NCBI GenBank assembly: GCA_021018815.1
Contig: JAITYX010000002.1
Span: 7,657,001 to 7,721,000, forward strand
Direction of reading: 5' to 3'
Length of the DNA stretch: 64,000 nucleotides
Source of the DNA: Talinum fruticosum
Lineage: Eukaryota; Streptophyta; Magnoliopsida; Caryophyllales; Talinaceae
A program made the translations under genes and the position numbers. Shown in pieces: positions 41,801 to 54,740 of this stretch. Each line of letters begins with the position of its first letter. The first letter of the stretch is position 1. The notes under the pieces are model-generated. The model saw nothing but the letters and a program-made list of their open reading frames with translations, was not told the origin of the DNA and searched no databases.

Positions 41801-44581
41801 TTCACAGAAACAGATATAACATAAAGCTGACATTGAGTAAAGAAGAGATGGGAAAGTGATACAGATGCTGCATTCCAACCAGCACAGCATTTGTTCAAAC
41901 AGGTTCTGGCAAATAAGGCAGAAACAAGTGTTAATTGCATAGCATTGTACAATTCTATGCAATTAACTCTTATTTTCGCTCCAGTTTTCTGTTGAACTCA
42001 GTACATGCTTTATAGCCAGTAAACACACAATCTGATGCGGCACTAGATCAAGTTATAGCAGAAGTGTCAGGGATTGCAATAGAACACTCCACATGAAATT
42101 TCTTAATGAAAGAAATTCTTGAAGTTTACTAGTGCTTCTATGTAGAATGCCTGCAATAACATGACTTATTGCGCAGCAAGATTTTATGTACCTTGCCATC
42201 TACTTCAGTACTTGAATAATGGACAATTTCCTCAGCAAATAGAGCACGTGTTTGGCCAGTTGGTACTTGGTTTGTTCTATTTGGCTTTCCCATGCCTGGC
42301 TGAGAAAAAGGAACTTCCACATCCTGGCTTTCAGAGGACGTAACAGGGGAAACGGATTCCAGTTTCTCTGTTTCATCAATATTATCATTCGGGGGTTGCA
42401 AGACAGTTGAGACAAAAGACAGGGTGCCAGGATCAACACTTTTGTCATCCAGCTCCTCACGAACCTTATCCTTGGCGGGTGTTTCACAGTTCAAATTATC
42501 AGAAGCTGCACAAATAAACCTCTCCCAGTTGCATACTTGATTGTTTTCCTCCAATGGAATTCCCTGCTCACCCATTTCATTTTCAGATGAACAATCTGCT
42601 TCATGAGAGGCATCTTGAATGACTTCCGAAGAAGTTATCCTTGTACGAGCCATCTTAAATTCACAGTCTGGCTTTCCAGCCCTGCAACGGAGCAGATTAT
42701 TACCACTGCTACCACTGTCATAATTCAAAGATTCGGGAAGCTCGGTAATCAGGTTGGAAGATTTATTAGTTTGCTCGACAGTTATCTCTTGAGTTGAATC
42801 AGACTTATAGATGGCTTGTGTTACACTTCTGAGAGCACCAGAAATTATTTCTTCACTACCCTTCTGAGAGCAGTTATTCTTTGCCACATCGGAAACATGG
42901 GTTCCCCTGAGGTGAAGAACAGACAAAAGTGTGGGGAAGAAAGCAATTCAAATATTATGAACAAATTACCAAATAGGTAAAACTGTTACCTTTTGATTTT
43001 TGATTCTTCTGTGCAATCAGTTGGCAGAGGACTCTTCAAACATTGAGGTGATGTAAAACCAAGCACATTAAATGATTGCTCACTGCGACTTGAGATGAAT
43101 GGGGTAATGGGTGACAAATTGCTGATGTAATTAAAAACAGGGGAGTCCTGCATGTGGAACAGAACGTGAAAAGTAAGCTCTAAGTTCTCAACACAAAGTA
43201 CTTTACCCCTGTGAATCCCACAGCACTAAAACAAGTAAAACCTCTCAATGGATAGTAGGAATATCAGCACAATTCTCCTCGAAGAATGAGTTTTACTAGC
43301 TAAGCAAAGTTTTCTGTATGGCAGCATGCAGGAGATGCACATTACTGATAATGGATGAAAATACAACATTCATCATGGTTTGTACAAACTATATCAAGAA
43401 ATCACAAACGTGTATGACTCGCAACATATGAGGTTAAAAATAAGCAATTCTCAGGGAAAGCAGAAGATCCTAAAACTACAGGTCCTAAGACTTCCTGCCT
43501 CAATAAGACATGATTGCCAAGGAGCATAACTTTCAATGTGCGTAAAACAGCAGCAATAACAAAACTACCAACTGACCATGTCCCTTTTAACGGTGAAATG
43601 AGATCTCAGTGAGATTAACACCCACGAAAAGATTTTTAAAAACAAGTTTCAAAAATAGTTTAAAAGACACTGGTGATAGAAGGTAATGTAAGGTGATACC
43701 GTGCTAGAAATACTTACAATTTGCAATGCAAGTCATAAAGAGACAAATACGTCAAGAGAGCATATGAAAAAACATTACAAGTAGCCAAACATATAAATTA
43801 TATCCCAATCTTCAAACCATTTACACTGTACCTCCTCATGACAGACAGCTTGGGTTCAAGATGAAATAACCAATTTTGATAGCCAATAATCGCATTTCAT
43901 CCTATATTTTAGGTCAATACTGAAGATATAATTGATGAACATACCGGGTTTCAGGATCCATGGAATTCCTTGAATGCCAAAACCCTAGTTTTTTTCCCCA
44001 TCAAATGCAGGGCTTTTCAATAATACTATCAAGTCTGAAACTTCTGACCCAGAAATCAAAACTCAGTCGTCAAAATGTATCAAAAAGCAACTACGAAACT
44101 ACAATTTTTGACACCCAAAAACCCTTCTTAAAACTTCCTAGTATTTTGTGGTTAAACTTAGAAATAAAATCAACAAGAGATTGAACCAAAATCAGTTACG
44201 AATAGATGTTGATTCTCCTAAATTATTTTTCCACCGAACCCTAATTAATCCATGCACAAACAAATTTCTGGAAATGCACTAGTCCTCCGCTCATATCTAA
44301 CTTCAAATAAGATGCAGCAAATAAAATTCACAAAATTAATAAATGGAAATAGACGTCTTTAACCGACAAGACAACAGATCTATACCCACTAAAAACAGAC
44401 AACAAATTTTACAAAATCTTCTCCGACAACTTCCAGAAATCTCACTCTCTGTCGTCTTCTTCTTCTTCTTCTCAGACATAAACCTATTAAAAATTCTAAC
44501 ACCCAAAAAAAAACTAAGTTATACCTCAAATTTGGGAACAAGGAAGGGGCCGGTTTGGGCTTTCTTCTCTGGTGTGTCCAT
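38808..44581 (-). CDS. TSO1-like CRC-domain (CPP/TCX) DNA-binding protein
   Basis: CPP/TCX proteins are nuclear DNA-binding regulators related to animal LIN54/tesmin; plant TSO1 controls cell division and floral development. Exons: 44581-44525, 43147-42990, 42906-42192, 41581-41124, 40824-40750, 40499-40322, 40236-40144, 40053-39987, 39496-39364, 39189-38808. All phases join, giving about 771 aa. It opens [20 protein letters not shown] and continues [16 protein letters not shown], the TSO1-type N-terminal motif. The first cysteine-rich CXC repeat (about residues 475-511) includes [21 protein letters not shown] linker with the conserved RNPLAFAPK follows. The second CXC repeat (about 562-598) includes [17 protein letters not shown] and CRCEGCKN. 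The C-terminal exon carries [20 protein letters not shown], another TSO1-like block. Every zinc-binding cysteine seen in relatives appears present. The acceptor of exon 4 is a tandem AAGCAGCAGCAG. Confidence 0.93.
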
Positions 44582-45604
44582 GGAGAGAGAGTGTAAAGCT
44601 TCACGAGCTCTCGGAGCTCTTCCACATCCTCTATCTCTCTCCTCTCTATAGACTATCCAATGGGAAGACCAGGATGAAGAAGGGTATCCATTTTTCTCTC
44701 TCTGTATTTATACCCTGCAAATTTTCCTTTTTTGTTGTGAAATTATTAATTGAGGGTGGAGAAAGAGGCGGGAAAATTTGGAGGATTATTTTTAATTTTT
44801 TTTTGTGTCGACATTTGGTCGCCACTAGGGTATTTTTTGTCGTTTAGTAAGTTCGATGTTTGGGTCACCGGCGGTGACAATGGGGACTTGTCACAGACCT
44901 GTCAGAATAAGGTACTCTTTCATCAGTCTCTGGAACGTCCTGTCCTGCTGTTTTTCCTGTTTCTGGAAAATTGGAACAGAAGAGGAATATTATTTTCTGT
45001 ACATGGAATTATTTAAAATTCAGATTAATTTTTTAACGGGCATGAATTGTACATGGAACTATATTTCCTCCATGGTTCTATTTATGGTTCATGAACCTTT
45101 TACAATTTTCAAAGAATTGGATAAAAAAAAAAAAAAAAGGAAAGCAAGCTTCGGATTCATTTGGAATGAGTAGTGTAAATTTTTGTTTTTGTAACGAGGT
45201 ATACACGTTTTCACGTTTGTCAACTACAACATTATCAACAACATTATATTTTTGTTACGTATTCACATTTGTGTGGGGACTTGTACATGTAAAAATATAT
45301 AAGAGAATAAATTTTGTTAGTTGATCAAAACAAATCTCAAGATTGACAATGACTCGAAATGACAAAACAGTTCATATCATAACTAGTTTTGCCAGAATTT
45401 GTCCAAACCTGATTTGGTTAGGAACAGCATTTTCACATGTGCTAATCTAATCTTCACAGTGGCATGGCTAGTAAACTATTTGATATGAATGAACTAAGAA
45501 GCTCCTGGTGGACCTAGGACAAAATATCCCTAATCATGTAGGAGAACAGATTGCACGTAAAGCACAAATATATATACACAGTTTTCCGCCTTGATGGAAC
45601 CAAA
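44582..45604. other. Intergenic between TSO1-like 5' end and PAC 3' end
   Basis: The left part is the TSO1-like leader and promoter, with CT/GA-rich sequence near 44630-44700. The right part is the 3' flank of PAC. No gene is supported. An A-run lies at 45124-45138. Confidence 0.5.
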
Positions 45605-48600
45605 TCACCATTGCAAGCTGATGGCAAGGTCAAGCAAAGATTCTACTTGGCGAATAGCTTGTTGTTTCTCCTGCTGCTTTAACCGAGCAGCAACTGACTC
45701 TGGATCGAACCCCTGACCACTATGGACTTCTCTTTGTTCGGCTTTCACTTCTTGCAGCAGTTCATCAACCTCCCTCACAAAATCTACTCTTAGAAGGACG
45801 TCATCAGCCTCCAATGGTGGACGCAACGGACCTTCGTGCTGGTGCCCACATAAAAATCAGAGTTAGCTTCTCATGATTTCAAATTGATCATAAAATACAG
45901 CTAAAAAATGTTTCTCAGTGTTTTCCAGGGGGCAAACTCATGATCTAGTTTTTCAGGGTTTTCAAAGTGTTGTACCTTCTCATTTGCAGTTCACTTTCAC
46001 TGAATACACTCATCCCACTCATAAAATTGTTTCGAGAGCAACATCCCCGCCCAACAAAAAAAAAGTTTGTCGAAGAGATATGGGTGTCTGCAAGCTTAGT
46101 TGGTCAGATTCTAGAGATTGGTATCAGACATTTGGGCTCAATTCTGACCTCTATTCACCCAACCCTGTTAAAGGTGGCAAAGATGATATGAATGAAGAAG
46201 TTTACATACCCTATCTATGTCAAATCCAGTAGGAACGATGATGCTAAATGGATCTTCTCTAGGGAACGCCTCAATCATACGCTTCTTGCACTCTTTCAGC
46301 CATCCTTCATCATCAAATCCATCATGCATATTCAAAAGATCATTGAGCAATCTCATGGCAGGTGTGGCCTCCCGTTTCAAAATCTCAGTCTAGCAATTTC
46401 AGCAAGATTTAGAATCAAGAAATCTTCCAGAGGATGACAATAGGCGTAATGGTAAATGCTAAAGTATGTTGCATACCTCAACTCTTCTATACAAGAGATC
46501 AAGGCTTCTGATTGCATCCTTCTCGTCCTGTATAAAAGTTGATTCAAGTTCAATCAGAAGGCTATACAATACAACACACGGATAAACTGCACTCAAATTC
46601 AATTTAAGGATGAGATCATATAGTATAGTTAACGAAAAGACATACATCTCTTCTAGCAAGATCAAGTCGGTTCCAAATGACCATAAGAACAAGTTCATTA
46701 AGTTCTCCTCTCTCAGCAGCTTCCTCAATTCTCTGCAGAACAAGAAGAAAAAAAGAAAGTCATGATGCACTAAAATGATAGATCCCGAAGAAGATAAACC
46801 CCAGTGTAACTCGCAGAGTAAAGTTCATATATGCCCCTGGTTTGAATAGCTCTCTGCATTCTGCCATGCCACTGCACATAAGTTTAAGCACTGCCGTAGG
46901 GAAGCCTTGAGAATCTAAGCAAACTTTTAGGATCTAAGCATGTCAATATTTGAGCCACTCTAGTTTCCAGCTTTAATAAAGTCAGAAGTTGCATCTGCTG
47001 CTATGTGAGATGATCTAAGAATGCTACTCATCTAGCAAATTAGCAATGAGTTGAGTTGAGACTATTTAAACATCCCCTCAGTAAAAGGAAAAAGAAAACA
47101 AAGGGATAACATATAAAATGGAGTAAGATTCAAGCATTATAATGAAATGAGTCATCATGGTTGAGGGCATCTCCACATGGAGGCAGCCTTAGCTTTGGCA
47201 GAACAGGCATAACAGGAGGACTACGATGCTCTTATTGGCAATGACTCCATGGATTCAGCAAGGTAAAAAGAACCTATCTTTCCAATTGCCAACACCCAGG
47301 TGGTGAAAGCTACAGCACTCATATTAATCAAGAGAATGTTGCTGCCACCAATTGGTTTCCCTTCCACCCTTTGCATTAGTTTAAAACAAATAGTCACAAT
47401 AGTTTCCCATTGAATTATAGGTTAAATTTATTACCTCTTCTACTTCTTCTTCAGCTTGGATAAAGCTTGAAACCAATCTTCTTGCTTTCTTGATATCCTC
47501 TTCCGGGAACCCTTTCAAACGTGTGCCAATTTCACGGTACTCTTGGACCTTCCTTTCCTCTTCGTCATCCTCTTCTTGGCGTCTTCTATGAAGCTCTTTT
47601 GACTTCTCTCGCTGCCGTGCTTGCCATCCCTGTTTTAGATAATTTCAGCTTCATTTTCAGAAATTAACAGCACCACATACTAGAATCGTGTATCATCAAA
47701 AGAGCAACTTTTTCACATGTATATATAATGAAGTGCAACCAATAATTGAGAGGCAAGGCTTATGGATCTAAATTTCAGCCACACTTTACTGCATCTGCTA
47801 CATGCATTCAAGCACTAACAAATCAAAACCAACAGCATGATCGATATGTTAGTTATGTCATATCACATCCTTAAATATACAAAGCACAAATTCACCACAT
47901 CCATAAACACTACTAAGTCAACACATCATGGAGAACAAGTATACAAAAATAAAGCATATTGAACATTCCTGGTACAGCACTACATGACCAATAAATCCTC
48001 TCCCCAGCCACTAAAAAAGCACTATTGGACAATCCAAGCGACCACGCTCCCTCCCAGGGTAAGTTCAAATTGCAGACTGAATATTCAATGCTTAATCAAG
48101 GATCTAATATACATGCTTTCGGGAAATTGAACGTCAGAACCCCCTCCAACAACCACGACCACCTCTCAATATACAGCATACTAGGCAGGCCGTCATTGGG
48201 GGCACTAAGGTAATGGTATGGTAAGATATTGCAGGATAAGTTCAAATTACAGACTGAAAATTCAATGCTTTATCAAGGATCTAATATAAATGCCTTTGGG
48301 AAATTGAACATCAGAACCCCTTCCAACAACCATGACCACCTCTCAATATGGGGGCACTAAGGTAATGGTATGGTAAGATATTGCATGGTAAGTTCTAATT
48401 ACAGACTGAATATTCAATGCTTTATCAAGGATCTAATATAAATGCCTTTGGGAAATTGAAAATCAGAACCCCCTCCAACAACCACGACCACCTCTCAATA
48501 TACAGCATACTAGGCAGGCTGTCATTGGGGGCACTAAGGTAATGGTATGGTAAGATATTTCCTCAACATCTAGAAACAGCGAAGTGGAAAGACTCACTAA

Positions 48601-49578
48601 GATAAATGTCAATCACAGAAATGAGATGAAAGGAAGACAGTATTACAGCAAGTCCCATGTTTCAATAAGTTTCAATTTAGTAACAGCATCATGGCACAAT
48701 TAAGAGTGTCACAAAGTCAAATAAAGTTTGCTTCTCCTGGCAGCGACATCGAGACAGTTACAAGATCAGCCTCTCTGTAAACAGTGTTTACCAGCGGGAA
48801 CCAAACATCACCACAATGACTCAACTTGGATGCACAGGGGAGGAACTTATGATATAACACTAAACATCAGGACCTTATAGATCTGAACCAAACATCCACA
48901 GTGCAACTGATAGAACATATGATTAACACCAAAGAGGACCTTATACAATTGAAAACCCATCAGGATACACCCGGAGACCAAAAAGACGCTCGAAAATCCT
49001 ATTTGCAGATTGCTCAAAGAGAGAAGAAAGCACATTTACTAGTATCTAACTACATAAAAACACACATATACATCAGCAATCAAGAAAACAAAAAACCTCA
49101 TATAATTGGAATTTCATGATGATACGGAAAGTTCAGATGCTGAAATCACTAAACAAGCTAAGAGTAGATTGCCCAGAAGGGGGAAAATGGTTATATAGGA
49201 CCTCATTAAAAGATAAAGCACATAGGCACATAATGTTTTCGGGCAAAGCACTTTATATAATTGGAATTTCAAGAAGAAACGGAAACACCCAGAAGCGAGC
49301 CCAGATACATACATCATCGTAGAACTCAGGAGGTAAACCTGGGGGTAATTCCTGCAAGTCTTGCTCCTCTTTGCTCTTGGTCCACCTCAAAATCACTGCT
49401 TTTTATTTTATTTTATTTCAAAAGAGAGTCCAGGAACCCGGTCAGGCAGGAAGATGAAGAGCAATTATCAAGATGAACGAGGGGGAAAAGAGAGAGGGGG
49501 GCAGAACATGAAGCAGATGAAAGTTTACAGACCGGAAGTAGAAGGCAATTGCTTGAGAAGAGAAGAAGGGTACGCCAT
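45605..49578 (-). CDS. PAC: PALE CRESS-like plastid protein
   Basis: PALE CRESS is a plant-specific plastid protein needed for chloroplast biogenesis and plastid RNA/ribosome maturation. Exons: 49578-49533, 49395-49313, 47629-47435, 46732-46646, 46527-46477, 46389-46210, 45838-45605; phases join throughout and give 291 aa. The protein is very charged and helical: ELPPGLPPEFYDD, then WQARQREKSKELHRRRQEED, RLKGFPEEDIKKARRLVSSF, DEKDAIRSLDLLYRRVE, KREATPAMRLLNDLLNMHDG, FPREDPFSIIVPTGFDID and GPLRPPLEADDVLLRVDF. It ends SLLDLAISLQW. The family name is from recognition of these blocks and the length. The predicted N-terminus, MAYPSSLLKQLPSTS, is Ser-rich without acidic residues but short for a transit peptide, and exon 2 has a purine-rich acceptor, so the first exon is the least certain part. 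Intron 2 holds a tandem repeat. Confidence 0.75.
48057..48560. repeat. Three-copy tandem repeat in PAC intron 2
   Basis: Units start near 48057, 48233 and 48385 and are about 176, 152 and 176 bp. Each begins (G)GTAAGTTC(A/T)AATT and contains CAGACTGAATATTCAATGCT (one base differs in the second unit). They end TAATGGTATGGTAAGATATT. The middle copy lacks about 24 bp (TACAGCATACTAGGCAGG and neighbours). High identity implies a recent local duplication. Confidence 0.9.
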
Positions 49579-50594
49579 AGTAAGAGGGGTGTTAAAGGGA
49601 ACTCTTTGATGAGGTGAGAAAGGCGCGCACATTAGCTGGAATCCTTTTGCCTCCATTGTTGCTGGTGTAAGGAGCTCCAATAAACCCAAAACCCCACTGT
49701 CTTTCTTTCGCTTTTATCACTTGGACTCATGACAAAATCTAGCGGAAAATGGTTCCATTGCGTGAAGTGAAAAATCTATTCACTTGAAAAAAAATAATAA
49801 AATGACTTCTTTTTCGGGAATCTCAAAGTTCAAACATTAGTAAAAACAAAAACCAATGGGTGATAAATTTATAATGCTAAGTTCTAACATGAAAATTGGT
49901 TGCGATTTGTATGTAATAGTCTCAATGTGATTAATCTCTTAATGCTTCCTTTTCTTATTTCAAATAAAATCTCCCATAATTTATGGGTCGACTATAAGTG
50001 TACATTTAACTTGGGATTGGTTTTTTCAAAAAATTAAATTTAATGAGAAAAATCAAAATAAATTATTTTAAAAAAGCAAGTTTAATTTAGTTTAAACATT
50101 AAAAAGTTAATTTTTTGATTAAAAAAATTTTAAAAAATATGTAAACAATCTCTATGAATTTTTTGAATAAATTAAAGGTTGATATCAAGAAATAAGGATT
50201 CTAATTTTTTTTTGTTAATAAAATAGGTTCATTATTATTTTGATGTATTCATCTGAAAAAAATAGCCTTATGTTCTTTCCCATTTATTTCTACTGAACTT
50301 ATCCTATCGCAATTTATTAAAACTTATTTAAGTCAAACTGAGCTTATCTGAACATACTAGAGCGGACTTTAAAACTGCAAACACGTCCTGACATTCATCA
50401 TCAGAAGTAAGAGGGTTAACTAAGAAGGTTCATATAATTACAATACTATTAGAGAACCTCCAGAGCTTCAAATTAATGGACTGACTGTTTAGCCACAGAA
50501 AATGCGTTCCTTGCACAGGGACAACAGCCAGGATCACATTCATCTGACACTGGTCTAACTACATTACAGAGATGTTTATCCTTAAGAACAGGAT
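49579..50594. other. Intergenic between PAC 5' end and LSM2 3' end
   Basis: The left 150 bases are the PAC upstream region. The middle is AT-rich with no feature. The right 200 bases should hold the LSM2 3'UTR. Confidence 0.5.
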
Positions 50595-52145
50595 TTAGCC
50601 TCCTCGAGCTTCTCTTCTTGTGGCATCATGAAGCAATTCAACATCGACTCCATCAGGGGGTAGTTGGACATATCTCACCACTGAACCTCTAATGAAACAG
50701 TTCCTCACTGACAGCTGCCGCATGACAAACAAATCTATCAAGGCTCATTCAACACGACAGAATGAATAAAAGAACAAAGCAAGCATGCATCAAAGTTAAA
50801 CGAAAAGGAAATGTGAAATCCAAGCAAATGTTTGTGCCTCACTGCTTTAGGGACTTCGCAGACAATGAGAATATATTACATGACAACAAAAGCAACAGCA
50901 ACAACAATGATGATGGTAGGAACAAGGATAACACCAAAAATGAAAACTGTTGTAATGGCACTAGGAAAGCGAAGATTACATGGTCTTACTCATGACCCTA
51001 GATTATATGACCATACCAGAAAAATAACAATGTTCACTGAAAACAGAAATCTTATATTGCTCCGAGTCAAGAGGTATCTTTGAATGTCATTAATTAAGAT
51101 AGTCATCTTAGAATTGTAAAGGGGTACACCATTTTGATAACTTTATATGACCATACTAGAAGTACTTCCTTCGCCAAGAGAGATGTTGGAGGTTCAAACC
51201 CTACCCAAGTCAAAATTTCCCTCCTTCCTGATGACAGGTGACCCCTACTGGCCTAACCCTTTGCCTTGGACTCCTTATGTTCAACGGTCAGGGAGGAGGG
51301 ATGAGGGATGCAAAGAGCACAATGACTGACTAGGGTCCCATTGATTGAACCCTTTTAAGTTTTTTACTTCCCCTTATCTGCCAGCTAATATTTCACAGAA
51401 TAACAGACATCAGAAGAAGACTACTTCCCATGACAAAACTTATGTAAGCTCCTTCCCTGAGCGCTCCATGCACAGTTCTAAAGAAAGACTCTCTTACAGC
51501 CAAATGGAATTGGAGAACAGAAGTGATACAGCTTAAAGATAAACGGCAAGGGATTTGACGTGGGATGTGGGGTATTCAATATCAGTAAACATGTAAAAGC
51601 ACCAACTCTATGTATCAAAACAATGAAAATATGAGTTAGAATAGGATCCAATATAGCTCCTTGTCCTTTATTAAATAGCTACGAATAATCACGGTATAAT
51701 CAAATGTTTAACATCATCAGAACAAGCATTTGATATTAAATCAGATCACAAACACCAGAATTACAGTATTCTACACATCATAAATCAATAAAATAATGCA
51801 GAACACTCATCTTCTGCAAGCAAATGTAAAAACTGATTAATGAGAAGAGAGGGGGAACGGAAAAAACATATGGAAGGGGCAAGAAGTACCATGTGGGGAT
51901 ACTTGTCTTGGTCAACAACCCTAGTGTTCTCCAGTTTGATATTGAGGTACTGATCAACAGAACGAAGGGTGCCCCTTATGGCTAGATCATTCTTCAGCTC
52001 TACAACCACTTCACGCCCCACAATTTCCTTGAAGTAAGAGAAGAACAACTATGCAACCAAAAATAACACATCAAACCAGGTAGTCAGAATCAACCTCCGT
52101 AGCAAAGTACATATGTAGTTCAGGTGGTGTTGAAAGACATACCAT
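50595..52145 (-). CDS. LSM2: U6 snRNA-associated Sm-like protein LSM2
   Basis: LSM2 is a subunit of the LSM1-7 ring (cytoplasmic mRNA decapping) and the LSM2-8 ring (nuclear U6 snRNA stability). Exons: 52145-52143, 52048-51890, 50714-50595, giving 93 aa, the usual plant length. Sm motif 1 lies in exon 2: VVVELKNDLAIRGTLRSVDQ, then YLNIKLENTRVVD. Sm motif 2 is in exon 3: SVRNCFIRGSVVRYVQLP. It ends RREARGG. The first coding exon contributes only the ATG: the splice donor GTATGT begins at the very next base. The leader probably continues into a further 5'UTR exon at about 57874-58015, which would make a 5.7-kb leader intron that hosts the foldback element. Confidence 0.92.
51130..51330 (+). repeat. 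Possible SINE-like fragment in LSM2 intron 2
   Basis: GGAGGTTCAAACCCTACCC at about 51189-51207 fits a pol III B box. A region with CTTCGCCAAGAGAGATGTTG precedes it. No clear element ends or tail could be identified, so this is tentative. Confidence 0.3.
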
Positions 52146-52534
52146 TTTTAGAGCTTCCTCACCGTTTTGTCACAGATATCTGCAGCCAATCACAGACAGC
52201 AGGTTAGATCACAAGAATGACACATGATAGCGAAGGGAAATTGTGGAAAACTTTTCAAATCAGCTCAAACATATCCTCTCCCCAAAACTGTAGAATTTGA
52301 AGGGAATGTCCAAATGTATTCTATATTTTTGCATTGCCCAAAACCAGAATGACATTAAACACTTTATCCTGAAATGGGCTCCGAAGAGTAAAACATTTAA
52401 CATTTAGGGTGTGTTTGGTTGCGGGAAAATATGAAAATGAATTTTCAAGGAAAATCATTTTCCACCCACATTTTCCATTGTTTGGTAGAAGGAAAATAAT
52501 TTTCTAAAAATTCATTTTCTATAGTTTGGTAGGA

Positions 52535-53855
52535 AGGACATTAATAGCATAACCTTATACCTTAACCCTAAATCCTAAACCCCAAATCCCCAAATTCTAA
52601 CCCTAACCCTATATCCCATACCCCAACCCTAAATCCCAAAACTCTATTACTAAATCCAATACCCTAATTTCAAACCCTAAACCCCATACACTAAACCCTA
52701 AACCCTAAACACCTAAACCCTAAAACGCATACGCTAACCCTAAACCCTAAACCACATACCCTAACCCTAAACCCTAAACCCTAAAACAAAATTAAAAAAT
52801 GTGGTAAAAGTTAACAAATTACCCGATGTAATTTCTCCAAAAACATAGAGAAATAGAAGTAAAGGAAGAAAGAGAGACAATGGAGTACACAAAAAGAAAA
52901 AGCAAGTGACAAATATGGCCTAACCGAACAAGCATTTAAAAGGCCAACGCTAATTGGTTAACAGAATCTATCAACTTCCTCATAAGTCATATCCAAACCC
53001 AATAAAAGTGAAACCTTAAGACATGAACATAACAAACTAAAAAGTTTGAAAAGAAAAATACAATACAAAGTTTGAATAATATTTCTAAAAGGGAAAGCAC
53101 AAATAATAGAATTTATATTCCGACAACAAGCCAAAGTTGCTAGAAGGGAAAACATGAAAACGATAAGTCATATTCCATCAAAGTTTGTTTGCCACAGTAA
53201 ATACCCAGCAATACTATCAGGTCGTTTTGTTGTTCTTCATGAAGCTTTGAAGCCAAATTTTGCGAAACTTCTCATTTTTCACTAAAAAGCCTCAGCATTG
53301 ACTTTAGTTTTCAATCAAATAATCGAATGTAGAAGTCAAAAACTCATCTTCAAAACCTTCAATCTTCATAACTTCTTCAAAAAGTAGTTCAACCTCGAGC
53401 TTAGATTTCGAGAATTTCTCAAAGAAACATAACAACTGGGAAAGAAATTTCTTATATTTTCAGTGAGCCTCACGAGCTCTTTTTTGACTTTTTGTTGACC
53501 TCGATGGTACACCAATTGAAGAAACCAATTGTTTGTCATTTTCTTTCACGGTGAACCATTACTCTTCTCTTCTACATTTATCGCATTATCACAAGACTCC
53601 ACTTCAACATCATCAAATGATCATTTAACAATGGCCATTTCATCATACACCTCAATTTTTTTATTCAAATACTTTATCATGAGCAGGATTTGCTACATCG
53701 GAAAAAAACATAAAAGAAATATCACAACAACAATTACTCAAGTAACCAACCAAAACTCAACAAAGTTTCTAATTTTTTACTACATTCGAAACCATAAAAG
53801 AAACCAACTTAAAGGTAATACAGGGAATTTTCTATTTTGGTTTGAAATTTTCTTA
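52535..53855 (+). repeat. Left inverted arm of the foldback element
   Basis: It matches 56187-57605 on the opposite strand with substitutions and small indels. Examples are CCTTAAGACATGAACATAAC, TCATATCCAAACCCAATAA and the region around CATGAAG(C/T)TTTGAAGCC. It includes the reverse complement of the 3' half of the MYB/SANT-like gene. Confidence 0.8.
52563..52788 (+). repeat. Telomere-like CCCTAAA array, left arm
   Basis: Interspersed CCCTAAA and CCCTAACC units with variant spacers such as CCCCATACACTAAA and CCCCAAATCC. The plant telomere unit in this orientation is CCCTAAA. The array is degenerate and internal, not a chromosome end. Confidence 0.9.
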
Positions 53856-54740
53856 AAATTTCGCCGAGTCACGTTAGTAACCGGAATCCAGTAATCATAT
53901 GCCGATCATTTAACACCCTAGAAATCTTTCAAGAGGCTTCCATGCCCCATAAGGTATCACTTGATAACTTTTTTTTATCCTTAAAGTAATACCACCTAAA
54001 TAGTAATGAAATTTTTGGTCTCTTGTAGAGAAATATTTTCTACTAGATTCTGGTTATGCTATTCGGAAAGGATTTTCACCACCTCATAGGAAAGTTTGAT
54101 ATCACCGGAAAGAGTTTGATGAGAACTCACCTCCAACAAATGCCAATGAGTTGTTTAATCTACGTCATTCTCCCCGAGGATTAGTATCGAAAGGGCATTT
54201 GGTGTCTTGAAAAAGCGCTTTCGTGTACTAGACACAACCATTTTGGGACTTTAAAACTCAAGTAGATGTTGTGCTTGTATGTTATGTGTTAGGGGTGTTA
54301 ATTCAAATGACTATTATGAGAGAAGTTGATCAAGAATTCTCAAATAATACACAAAGATCGCGATTCTCACAAAGAGAAGAGAGGGAAGAAAACCGAGCTT
54401 GGAAAATAAAAAGGGATGTTATAGTGAATGCAAAGTGACAAAATTATCAAGAACGAAGATGAAATGTTTTTCATAACAATGTATTCTTGTAAGTTTGATT
54501 TTCTTCTTCCTCTCACCTCCCTCACCTCTCCATTTTCCGTTATTTTTGGATAGTTATTGGGGTTAAAAATGGTGATTACACTTTGCTAATAGTCATTGGG
54601 GTTCAAAATGCTGATTACAGTTTCAGCAAACTGTTATTTTGATAGGGCAGGGCAGTTTTGACAGGTGCAGGTGCTGAATTTTGATACATGGAAAGTTATT
54701 TTCAATCTTAGCCTTCTGTTGAATTTTGATAAACTGAGTT

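Noticed and set aside
48057..48560. CRISPR-like array
   Set aside because: The units are 150-176 bp direct duplications without spacers, in a plant intron.
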